DNA of 36,581 nucleotides from Rubrobacter sp. (GTDB lineage Bacteria; Actinomycetota; Rubrobacteria; Rubrobacterales; Rubrobacteraceae): NCBI GenBank assembly GCA_013695915.1, contig JACCZN010000134.1, positions 1 to 36,581 of the forward strand, read 5' to 3'. Shown piece by piece: positions 30,541 to 36,581 of this stretch (position 1 is its first letter; each line of letters starts with the position of its first letter). The notes under the pieces were generated by a model. It saw only the letters and a program-made list of their open reading frames with translations, ran no database searches and was not told where the DNA came from. The position numbers and the translations under genes were made by a program.

Positions 30541-31442
30541 TGGCGGAAGCCCTCTTCGAGACCGTCCCGAACTTCAGCGAGGGCCGGGACATCCAGAAGG
30601 TCGAGCGCATCGCCCGCGCCGCCTCCTCGGTGCCCGGCGTCCGCGCGCTCGGCCTCCACAGCGACCCCGACCACAACCGGAGCGTGCTGACGCTCGCCGG
30701 CGGGGAGGAGCCCCTGCTGCGGGCCTCCGTGGAGCTGGCCCGGGCCTGCGCTTCCGAGATAGACCTCGCGGGTGCCGGGGGCTCCGGCGTCCACCCCCGC
30801 GTGGGCTCCCTGGACGTGCTGCCCTTCATCCCGCTGGAGGGGGCGGAGATGGAGGACGCGGTGCGGCTGGCCCGGCGGGCGGGAGGCGAGATCTGCGCTC
30901 TGGGCTTCGCCGTCTACCTCTACGAGGCCGCAGCCTCCGCGCCGGAGCGCCGGAACCTGGCCGACCTCCGCCGCGGCGGCTACGAAGGCCTCGCCGCCCG
31001 CACTCGGGAGCCCCTGTGGAGCCCGGACTACGGAGCACCGGACCTCGACCCGCGGCTCGGGGCCGTGGCGGTCGGGGCGCGGCCGTTCCTGGTCGCCTTC
31101 AACGCCTACCTCGATACCGGTGAGGTCGAGGTCGCCCGCGCGGTCGCCCGGGAGGTGCGGGAGCGGGACGGCGGGCTGTTGAGCCTCAAGGCCCTCGGCC
31201 TCGAGGTCGCGGGCCGGGCGCAGGTCTCCATGAACCTGACGGACCTCGAGGTCACTTCGCTCCCCGCCGCGACGGAGCGGGTGCGGGCGGCCGCGGCCGG
31301 TCACGGCGCCCGGGTGGACTCCACGGAGCTCGTCGGCCTCCTTCCGCTGGAGGCGGTCCTGGAGACCGCCCGCTACTACCTGGGCCTGCCGGAGCTGCGG
31401 CCGGAGCAGGTCCTGGAGTACCGGCTGCGCCTGCCAGGGTAG
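30540..31442 (+). CDS. ftcD: Glutamate formimidoyltransferase
   Basis: The 300-aa protein starts ALFETVPNFSEGRDIQKVER and continues with SDPDHNRSVLTLAG, HPRVGSLDVLPFIPL, and VSMNLTDLEVTSL, the conserved order of the formimidoyltransferase domain. The enzyme moves the formimino group from formiminoglutamate to tetrahydrofolate in histidine breakdown. The cyclodeaminase domain of bifunctional FTCD is absent, as in bacterial single-domain forms. ATG 30540 overlaps the GH15 stop (TGATG). No hut genes lie nearby, so its link to histidine use is from family knowledge only. Confidence 0.9.
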   Translation: MAEALFETVPNFSEGRDIQKVERIARAASSVPGVRALGLHSDPDHNRSVLTLAGGEEPLLRASVELARACASEIDLAGAGGSGVHPRVGSLDVLPFIPLEGAEMEDAVRLARRAGGEICALGFAVYLYEAAASAPERRNLADLRRGGYEGLAARTREPLWSPDYGAPDLDPRLGAVAVGARPFLVAFNAYLDTGEVEVARAVAREVRERDGGLLSLKALGLEVAGRAQVSMNLTDLEVTSLPAATERVRAAAAGHGARVDSTELVGLLPLEAVLETARYYLGLPELRPEQVLEYRLRLPG

Positions 31443-31510
31443 CCCGTGTGGTAGCACGGCCGGAGTCCGTGTAGAGTAGGGGCCGTCGGCGTACGAGAGC
31501 GGGAGGCAGC

Positions 31511-32332
31511 GTGGCAGAGGGACGCAGGATGACGGTAGCGGCGATCCAGATGTCCTCTACTCCCGAGAAAGAGGAGAACTTCGAGACGGCGGAAACCCTG
31601 ATCCGGGCTTCCGTCTCCGCCGGAGCGGAGCTCGTGGCCCTGCCGGAGCTCTGGAGCTGTCACGGCCTGGAGAAGGTCTACCGGGAGAACGCCGAGCCCG
31701 TGCCCGGCCCGACCACGGACTTCCTCGGAGGCCTGGCCCGGGAGCTCGGGGTTTACGTGCTGGGCGGGTCCATCCTGGAAGAAGGCCCGGAGCGGATGCA
31801 CAACACCTCGATGCTCCTCGACCCCGCGGGGGAGCTCGCGAGCGTGTACCGCAAGGTACACCTCTTCGACGTCAAGGCCCCGGACCGGGAGTACCTGGAG
31901 AGCGCGTCCATAGCGCCCGGCACGGAGGTGGTCACGGCGAAGGCGGGAGCCGCGACCCTCGGGCTCTCCGTCTGCTACGACGTGCGCTTCCCGGAGCTCT
32001 ACCGCCTGCTCGCGCTCGGCGGGGCGGAGGTGCTGACGGTCCCCGCAGCCTTTACGCTCCAGACGGGCAAGGACCACTGGGAGCTCCTGCTCCGCGCCCG
32101 GGCCGTCGAGAACCAGGCCTACGTGGTCGCCCCCGCACAGTGGGGGCAGAAGGCCGACGGCCGCTGGACCTACGGGCGCAGCATGGTAGTGGACCCGTGG
32201 GGCACGGTCCTCGCTACCTGCCCCGACCGGGACGGCTACGCTCTGGCGGAGCTGGACCTCGGCTACCTGGAGCGTTTCCGCGCCGAGTTCCCGGCCCTCG
32301 CCAACCGCCGCCCCGAGGTCTACGACCGGTAG
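31511..32332 (+). CDS. Carbon-nitrogen hydrolase (nitrilase superfamily, Nit1/omega-amidase-like)
   Basis: The 273-aa protein has the full catalytic set: Glu46 (LPELWSC), Lys115 (YRKVHLFDV) and Cys155 (SVCYDVRFPELY). The YRKxHLFD and CYDxRFPExYR signatures match the Nit/omega-amidase and deaminated-glutathione amidase branch rather than true nitrilases. It probably hydrolyses an amide of a dicarboxylate (metabolite repair or glutamine-transamination products). GTG 31511 has GGGAGG upstream. A small hairpin (CCGTG/CACGG near 31444-31459) lies in the 68-base gap after ftcD. Its end overlaps the broken aminotransferase gene by 13 bases, convergently. Confidence 0.88.
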   Translation: MAEGRRMTVAAIQMSSTPEKEENFETAETLIRASVSAGAELVALPELWSCHGLEKVYRENAEPVPGPTTDFLGGLARELGVYVLGGSILEEGPERMHNTSMLLDPAGELASVYRKVHLFDVKAPDREYLESASIAPGTEVVTAKAGAATLGLSVCYDVRFPELYRLLALGGAEVLTVPAAFTLQTGKDHWELLLRARAVENQAYVVAPAQWGQKADGRWTYGRSMVVDPWGTVLATCPDRDGYALAELDLGYLERFRAEFPALANRRPEVYDR

Positions 32333-33611
32333 TCGGCCAGCCTCCGCTCCGCGAAGCGCTCCAGCCTCTCCAGCGCCTCGGGGAAGTCCGTGCGGCCCAG
32401 GCCGAGCCGGAAGTGGTTCCCGGCGTGGCCGTAGACGGTGCCCGGAAGCACCATTACGCCCTCCTCTTCCACGAGTTCGGCGGCGAAGTCCTCTACGGGG
32501 ACCGGCACCAGGAGCCGGGGGAACCCGATGGGACCGGCTGCGGGCCGCACCCACTCATACGGAATCCGGTTGACTACTTCGCGGCTTTTGTAGTTCGGGA
32601 GTCGGGAGGTCGGGAGTCGTATTTGTCTTTTCCGACTCCCGAAGCGAGCGGAGCGACGCGCCTCCCGACTCCCGGGCCCACCAGAGATGGCATCATTTAC
32701 CCGGATTCCGTATCAAACACGCCGCGCCACTCCTGGAAGAAGCGGTCGGCGTAGGGGAGGTTCCGGTCTATGATCTCCCTGCTGCGCGCGAGCACCTTCT
32801 CGCGGGCCTTCAGGGCTATCAGGGAGAGCGCCTCGCTGGGGGCGCTGTTGCAGATGGTAGTGTAGTCCTTGAAAGCTGCGCACCGGCGGAGGAGGTCCCG
32901 GTCGTGCGTCGAGATCCAGCCTATCCGCAGGCCCGCGAGGGCGAACGCCTTGGACATTACACCGAGGCTTATTGCCCACTCGTAGAGGTCCACGGCGGCG
33001 GGCAACCGCTCGGAGGGCTCGTGCTCCAGCAGCCGGTACACTTCGTCGGAGAGGAGGTAGGCTCCTGCCTCGCGCGCGACCTCCACCACCCCCCGGAAGG
33101 TGGCGGCGTCCGGAAGCGCGCCGGTCGGGTTGTGGGGGAAGTTGGTGACGATGAGCCGGGTCTCGGGCCTCACGGCGGCCCGCAGCGCGTCGAGGTCGAG
33201 GGCCCATCCCCTCTCGTGCTCCAGGGGCAGAAGTGTAACCTCGGCACCGGCGGCGCGGGCGACCTCGTGGAGGGAGGCGTAGGCGGGCCAGGTGACGACC
33301 GCGTGGTCGCCGGGCCCGAGCACCACGTTCAGGAGGACGAAGACGGCCTCCTCGGCCCCGCTGAAGACCAGAACATCCTCCCGGTCCACGGTCTCGTAGA
33401 GACCGGAGACCTCACCCCGGAGGAGCGGGCCTCCGGCGGACTCGGTGTACCCGAGCGAGAGCTCTCCCCAGAGCGCCCGCTCCTCCTCTCCAGAGAGCGC
33501 GAGCAGCTCGTCCAGCCGGTACGCCTCGACGTCCGAAGCCCCGAGCAGGTGCGGGACCTCGAACTCGTAGTGGGCAAAGTAGCGTTCGAGCTCGAACTCC
33601 GGCAGGTCCAC
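32320..33611 (-). pseudogene. PLP-dependent aminotransferase (class I/II), disrupted by a 155-bp insertion
   Basis: GTG 33611 (AGGAGGG upstream) opens a fold-type I aminotransferase: DLPEFELERYFAHYEFEVPH, FSGAEEAVFVLLNVVLGPGD, NFPHNPTGALPDAA, and the PLP lysine in SLGVMSKAFALAGLRIGW. The frame meets TAA in inserted DNA after EWRGVFDTESG, at 305 residues. The missing C-terminus continues on the far side in another frame (EWVRPAAGPIGFPRLLVPVP to MVLPGTVYGHAGNHFRLGLG) and ends at TAG 32322-32320. Deleting 32558-32712 plus one 3-bp repeat rejoins VF-EWVRP exactly in frame. The C-terminal domain holds the carboxylate-binding Arg (HFRLGLG), so the truncated product should be inactive. It formed an operon with the 53-aa membrane gene upstream. 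Confidence 0.9.
32558..32712. mobile_element. 155-bp non-autonomous inverted-repeat element (MITE-like)
   Basis: The ends are perfect 12-bp inverted repeats, TACGGAATCCGG at 32558-32569 and CCGGATTCCGTA at 32701-32712. They are flanked by the direct repeat TCA (32555-32557 and 32713-32715). No coding frame lies inside. The interior holds nested hairpins: 32596-32609 pairs with 32661-32674 (14 bp) and 32610-32619 with 32633-32642 (10 bp). A 3-bp TNA-type target duplication is known for some IS5-family (IS1031-group) elements, so a mover of that kind is suggested but not shown. Confidence 0.87.
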
Positions 33612-33643
33612 GCGCCCTCCTCTACACCGCTCCTGGAACCCGG

Positions 33644-33805
33644 CTACCGGTCTCCGCCGCGCCGACCTTCGACCAGCGTCGACCACATCGGGACGGCCAG
33701 CCGCCCGGACTCCTCACCGGACCTCAGGTTGGACACCGCGAGGTACACCAGCGCACCCCACATACCCGCAACAGCAGATAGTATTACCCAGATCTCCGCG
33801 CCCAT
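33644..33805 (-). CDS. 53-aa single-pass membrane protein upstream of the aminotransferase
   Basis: ATG 33805 follows AAGGAG at four bases. The protein starts MGAEIWVILSAVAGMWGALV, a single hydrophobic helix (about residues 5-24), then a basic/polar cytosolic tail (SNLRSGEESGRLAVPMWSTL). It ends 32 bases before the aminotransferase start, on the same strand, so it is the first gene of that transcript. No family is recognised. It faces the GntR gene across a repeat-rich operator region. Confidence 0.6.
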   Translation of the reverse strand: MGAEIWVILSAVAGMWGALVYLAVSNLRSGEESGRLAVPMWSTLVEGRRGGDR

Positions 33806-33835
33806 AGCGCTCCTTTCTCATCGTAAGCTACAATC

Positions 33836-33889
33836 GTCCTACTAAATTAGGACAACCGACATTGACATATTGACATAGGACGGTAGGAC
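33836..33889. promoter_or_regulatory. Operator/promoter array between the small membrane gene and GntR gene
   Basis: GTCCTA (33836-33841) and TAGGAC (33848-33853) form an inverted repeat with a six-base centre. Two more TAGGAC copies follow as direct repeats (33876-33881, 33884-33889). Between them ATTGACAT occurs twice in tandem (33861-33876), giving two overlapping TTGACA -35 candidates for the GntR gene. A GntR-type autoregulator binding TAGGAC sites is the simplest reading. Confidence 0.5.
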
Positions 33890-33907
33890 ATTCAAGTAGA
33901 TCTCAGG

Positions 33908-34840
33908 TTGAACGCGAAGAGCCACGTGCCGGTCCACGTGCAGTTGGAGTCGCAGCTCCGGCACTTGATCCTGAGCGGGGATCTTGCGGTGGGGAGCCGG
34001 TTGCCGAGCATCCGGATGCTGGCGGGGTACCTGCGGGTGAACCGGAACACGGTGGCGCGGGTGGTGACGGAGCTCGAGCGTCAGGGTTACGTGGAGACCC
34101 GGCGGGGCAGCGGTGCCTACGTGGTGGAGCCGCCGGTGCGTAAAGAGGAGGTCCGGCGCCAGCGCCTGCTGGAGCGCGTGATGCGGCAGGCCTCCGAGGA
34201 GGGCGTCTCTGTGGAGGATCTCGGGTACGAGCTGCTGGCGCGGGCGGGAGCGCCGGAGCCCGTAAGAGCCCGGATCGCGTTCGTGGAGTGCGGGACGTCG
34301 CAGGTGGAGCGGTTCTCGGCCGAACTGGAGGCCCAGCTCCCCGTGGAGGTCGAAGGCCTGTTGCTGGCGGACCTCCCGGGCCGCGTTTCGGGCGGCGCTG
34401 CGGGTGGGGAGGTGCCGTGGCGGCTGGCAGCGACCACTTTCTTCCACGTCCACGAGGTGGAGGCGGTGATGGAGCCGCTCGGGATAGAGACGGTGGCGCT
34501 GCTCGCGGAGGCGAACCTGGAGAGCCTGCAGCGGCTCGCGGAGCTTCCCGGCGGCACCGTGGTGGGGGTGGTCGGGAACTCGGAGACCTGCACGGTGAAC
34601 CTGCTGCGCTCCCTCGAAGGCGCGGGGCTCGACCACCTGGACTTCTTCGAGGTCCGCGACGCGGACCGGAGAGAGGAGGTCGAGGCCCTCGCGGGCCGGG
34701 CGGAGGTCCTGGTCTGCACCAGCCCGGTCGCCCGGATGCTGCCCGGTCTCGGCGTGCGGGGGGACCTGGAGGTCATCGTCGAGGACCGCACCCTGGACCG
34801 GGGCGGCGTGGAGATGCTCGGTAGGATGCTCCGCGACTGA
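33908..34840 (+). CDS. GntR-family (YtrA-like DNA-binding domain) regulator with large C-terminal domain
   Basis: The 310-aa protein starts with a GntR winged helix (VPVHVQLESQLRHLILSGDL, PSIRMLAGYLRVNRNTVARV, YVETRRGSGAYVV; residues 8-75). The remaining ~230 residues look like an alpha/beta sensing domain (VRARIAFVECGTSQVERFSA; GTVVGVVGNSETCTVNLLRS), possibly periplasmic-binding-protein-like. It is not the aminotransferase domain of the MocR subfamily. TTG 33908 has only a weak CAGG upstream, and the predicted promoter is very close, so the mRNA leader is short. It probably controls the divergent membrane-protein/aminotransferase unit and itself. Confidence 0.88.
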   Translation: MNAKSHVPVHVQLESQLRHLILSGDLAVGSRLPSIRMLAGYLRVNRNTVARVVTELERQGYVETRRGSGAYVVEPPVRKEEVRRQRLLERVMRQASEEGVSVEDLGYELLARAGAPEPVRARIAFVECGTSQVERFSAELEAQLPVEVEGLLLADLPGRVSGGAAGGEVPWRLAATTFFHVHEVEAVMEPLGIETVALLAEANLESLQRLAELPGGTVVGVVGNSETCTVNLLRSLEGAGLDHLDFFEVRDADRREEVEALAGRAEVLVCTSPVARMLPGLGVRGDLEVIVEDRTLDRGGVEMLGRMLRD

Positions 34841-34856
34841 GGCCCGGCGGAGGCCG

Positions 34857-36272
34857 CTAGAAGAACACCACCCCCAGGAGGCCAAGTACCGCTATGGAGA
34901 TCAGGACCGGCGGCAGCGAGGCCCGCACGATCTCGCCTTCCCTTCCGAGAAGTCCCGTGGCGGCCGCCGCCAGGATCACGCGCTGCGGAGCCAGCAGGCT
35001 GGACTGGCTCCCGGCCACGTTCTGTACCGCCGCCGTGAGCCCCTCCGAGCCCCCGAGCGCCCGGGCGGCCTCCGTCTGGAAGGGCATGAACAGCGCGTTC
35101 GAGGCCGCGTTCGAGCCGGTCAGCACCCCACCGAGCCCCCCGATCACCGCCGCCGCTACCGGGTAGGACGGCCCGAGACCCACGGCTCCGGACGCCAGCA
35201 GCGCCGCCGCCCCCGAGGCCGCCACGACCCCTCCGGCAGCGACGAAAGTCACCACCGCCCCCGCCGTCGGGAGCCACTGCCCGAGGGTAGACCGGAGCGC
35301 CCCGCCCGAGGAGCGCAGCCCGAGGCCGAGCAACACGGCCGCGAAACCGGCAGAGACCAGCAAGGAGAGCCCCGGCCCGGCGGAGACCGGTCCCAGCGTC
35401 TCCAGAGCCCGCTCCACGGCCTCCACGCCGTTCGAGAGTGTGAGCAGCGCCAGCAGGAACCCGTAGGGCAGCAGCGCCCGGATCGGCAGGGCCGTACCGG
35501 AGAGCCGCCGCCACCGCAGGAGGAGGAAGGCTCCCGTCGCCGCGAGACCGCCCGCCGCACCCGAGAGCTCCGGCACGAGGAAGAGGCTCGTCCCGAGCGT
35601 CGCCGCCCCCATGAAGAGGCCCAGCAGCGCGGCCTCAGCACCCCGCCGCCGGAGCCCGCCCCAGCCCCCGGCCAGCGCCACGGCCGAGAGCCCGAACACG
35701 GGGAAGAGGGGCAGGCTCAGGAGGGCGCTCGCGTCCGAGAGCTCGGCGAACGGCATCCGGGCGAGGTCCGCCCCGATCACGGTCCCCACCCCGAGCGCTC
35801 CCCAGGGCACCGCGCACTGACCCCACCCGGCGAGCACCGCCGCCCGCAGCGGCGAGAAACCCGCGCCGAGCAGTATCGGCGCGCTGATCACCACCGCCAC
35901 CCCGAAGCCCGTGACCGACTCGAAGAACGGCCCGACCCCGATCACCGTGAGCAGCGCCAACGCCTCGGGCTCCGGCTCCACCCGCCCCAGGAACCGCGAC
36001 ACCGCCTCGACCGCCCCGCCCGCCGACAGCAGGTTGTAGAGCAGGAGCCCCCCAAACAGCACGTACAACACCCGCCCCGAGGTCTCCAAACCACCGAGGA
36101 ACGCCATCCAGAGCCCCTCCGAGCCGAGCCCCGGCCACAGCAGAGCCCCCGCCAGCGCCGCCGCGACCGCCGCGACCCCGGCCCGCGGCGCCGGCCATCC
36201 CAACCCCGCGAGCGCCACCCCGGCCACAACGAAGGGCGCGCCCGCCACCAGGTACCCGAGCATATCTACCAT
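34857..36272 (-). CDS. L-lactate permease (LctP family)
   Basis: The 471-aa protein has about 12-14 hydrophobic helices. The LctP hallmarks are present: GVGPFFESVTGFGVAVVISA in the first half and GGVLTGSNAASNALFMPFQT, with QNVAGSQSSLLAPQRVILAA in the second. LctP/GlcA permeases take up L-lactate or glycolate with protons. ATG 36272 or 36263 is the start. Neither has a ribosome site, and only 20 bases separate 36272 from the divergent regulator's ATG, so a leaderless or near-leaderless mRNA is likely. The XRE regulator opposite may control it. Confidence 0.9.
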   Translation of the reverse strand: MVDMLGYLVAGAPFVVAGVALAGLGWPAPRAGVAAVAAALAGALLWPGLGSEGLWMAFLGGLETSGRVLYVLFGGLLLYNLLSAGGAVEAVSRFLGRVEPEPEALALLTVIGVGPFFESVTGFGVAVVISAPILLGAGFSPLRAAVLAGWGQCAVPWGALGVGTVIGADLARMPFAELSDASALLSLPLFPVFGLSAVALAGGWGGLRRRGAEAALLGLFMGAATLGTSLFLVPELSGAAGGLAATGAFLLLRWRRLSGTALPIRALLPYGFLLALLTLSNGVEAVERALETLGPVSAGPGLSLLVSAGFAAVLLGLGLRSSGGALRSTLGQWLPTAGAVVTFVAAGGVVAASGAAALLASGAVGLGPSYPVAAAVIGGLGGVLTGSNAASNALFMPFQTEAARALGGSEGLTAAVQNVAGSQSSLLAPQRVILAAAATGLLGREGEIVRASLPPVLISIAVLGLLGVVFF

Positions 36273-36290
36273 GATAGAATTATTTCTACC
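36273..36290. promoter_or_regulatory. Palindrome in the 20-bp divergent gap
   Basis: GATAGAA (36273-36279), four bases, TTCTACC (36284-36290) is an inverted repeat with one mismatch in seven pairs. It fills nearly all the DNA between the two start codons and is the only AT-rich patch there, so it is the likely operator and must overlap both promoters. Confidence 0.45.
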
Positions 36291-36292
36291 AA

Positions 36293-36581
36293 ATGGACGG
36301 AGAGGGCACAAGAGAGGGCGGGGGGCTCGCGGAGGCCGTAGCTTCCGAGAAGCTCGGTGCCCGGGTGCGGGGGCTGCGCCGGGGGGCGAGGATGACGTTG
36401 GAGGAGCTCTCCGAGCGCGCGGGGGTCAGCCGGGCGATGGTCTCCAAGGTGGAACGCGGGGAGAAGAACCCGACGCTGGTGGTGGCGGCGAAGGTCGCGG
36501 AGGGGCTCGGGGTCACGCTGTCGCGCCTGATAGAGGCCGGGGACGAGCGGCGGGTGGTCGTCGTCCCCCGGGACCGGCGGC
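36293..36581 (+). CDS. XRE-family regulator, N-terminal part (runs off the window)
   Basis: From ATG 36293 the visible 96 residues have a short acidic/Gly-rich start, then a complete XRE helix-turn-helix (LGARVRGLRRGARMTLEELS, ERAGVSRAMVSKVERGEKNP, TLVVAAKVAEGLGVTLSRLI). They continue toward a probable cupin ligand-binding domain (VVVVPRDRR at the edge). HTH plus cupin regulators (SutR/PuuR type) often control an adjacent permease gene, which fits the divergent lactate permease. No ribosome site is visible upstream. The cupin part lies outside the window, so that assignment is inferred. Confidence 0.85.
   Translation, partial: MDGEGTREGGGLAEAVASEKLGARVRGLRRGARMTLEELSERAGVSRAMVSKVERGEKNPTLVVAAKVAEGLGVTLSRLIEAGDERRVVVVPRDRR

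Noticed and set aside
32558-32712. Tc1/IS630-type element with TA duplication
   Set aside because: The ends do start and finish with TA, but a TA target would not restore the aminotransferase frame, whereas the 3-bp TCA duplication does.
34117-35514. 465-codon minus-strand frame spanning the GntR and lactate permease genes
   Set aside because: It runs antisense to GntR and in a wrong frame of the permease, with no recognisable domain.
1-36581. tRNA genes, rRNA genes and CRISPR arrays
   Set aside because: No tRNA T-loop/acceptor arrangement, rRNA core sequence or regularly spaced repeat was found by reading either strand. A covariance search was not possible here.

Overview
The window reads as chromosomal DNA of a high-GC actinobacterium, most likely a Rubrobacter-type lineage. 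This is inferred, not proven. The grounds are the strong G/C bias at third codon positions, frequent GTG and TTG starts with AGGAGG-like ribosome sites, and the gene content: PRC-barrel/YsnF, DUF3618, holin-like, Asp23/AmaP/DUF2273, VanW, DUF2723 and GH15 families side by side. I saw no rRNA, tRNA, CRISPR array, prophage or transposase gene. The only mobile DNA is a 155-bp non-coding element.

Layout. Positions 1-4900 hold the start of a housekeeping-type sigma factor (minus strand), an IsdG-like haem monooxygenase, a Crp/Fnr regulator, and the chorismate mutase/prephenate dehydratase gene pheA behind a structured leader with a 20-codon upstream frame. After pheA come an orphan HARE-HTH frame with no ordinary start codon and an acidic-tailed protein of unknown function. 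Positions 4900-16200 are housekeeping and membrane functions: an HTH/cold-shock fusion, a DUF2723 membrane protein, a glutaredoxin/histidine-phosphatase pair divergent from a VanW-domain protein, RidA and a flavin reductase, a tight run of PrsW protease, MobA, DUF218 and EamA transporter, a UPF0173 hydrolase whose ribosome site lies in a hairpin, and a small DMT-type transporter. Positions 16200-18920 encode a NarL-type response regulator and its soluble histidine kinase, with an unknown gene between them.

Positions 19319-28532 form a nearly continuous plus-strand block of short, charged or membrane proteins typical of envelope and general stress. It contains two YsnF/DUF2382 proteins, DUF2795, small membrane proteins, a holin-superfamily protein, DUF3618, a second PRC-like protein, GtrA, an aquaporin-family channel, two Asp23-type proteins, two AmaP-like anchors and DUF2273. 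A possible stress-sigma (SigB-type) promoter lies in front of it. I read the block as a cell-envelope/osmotic stress island: soluble Asp23 proteins held at the membrane by AmaP and DUF2273, with membrane-shaping proteins and a water/solute channel alongside. That working model comes from family knowledge.

Positions 28744-36581 hold a GH15 glycosidase overlapping glutamate formimidoyltransferase, a nitrilase-family amidase, an aminotransferase gene broken by the 155-bp inverted-repeat element (perfect 12-bp ends, 3-bp target duplication), a small membrane protein, a divergent GntR regulator with a repeated TAGGAC operator, an L-lactate permease, and the start of an XRE-family regulator. The last two start codons are separated by only 20 bp, which contain a palindrome.
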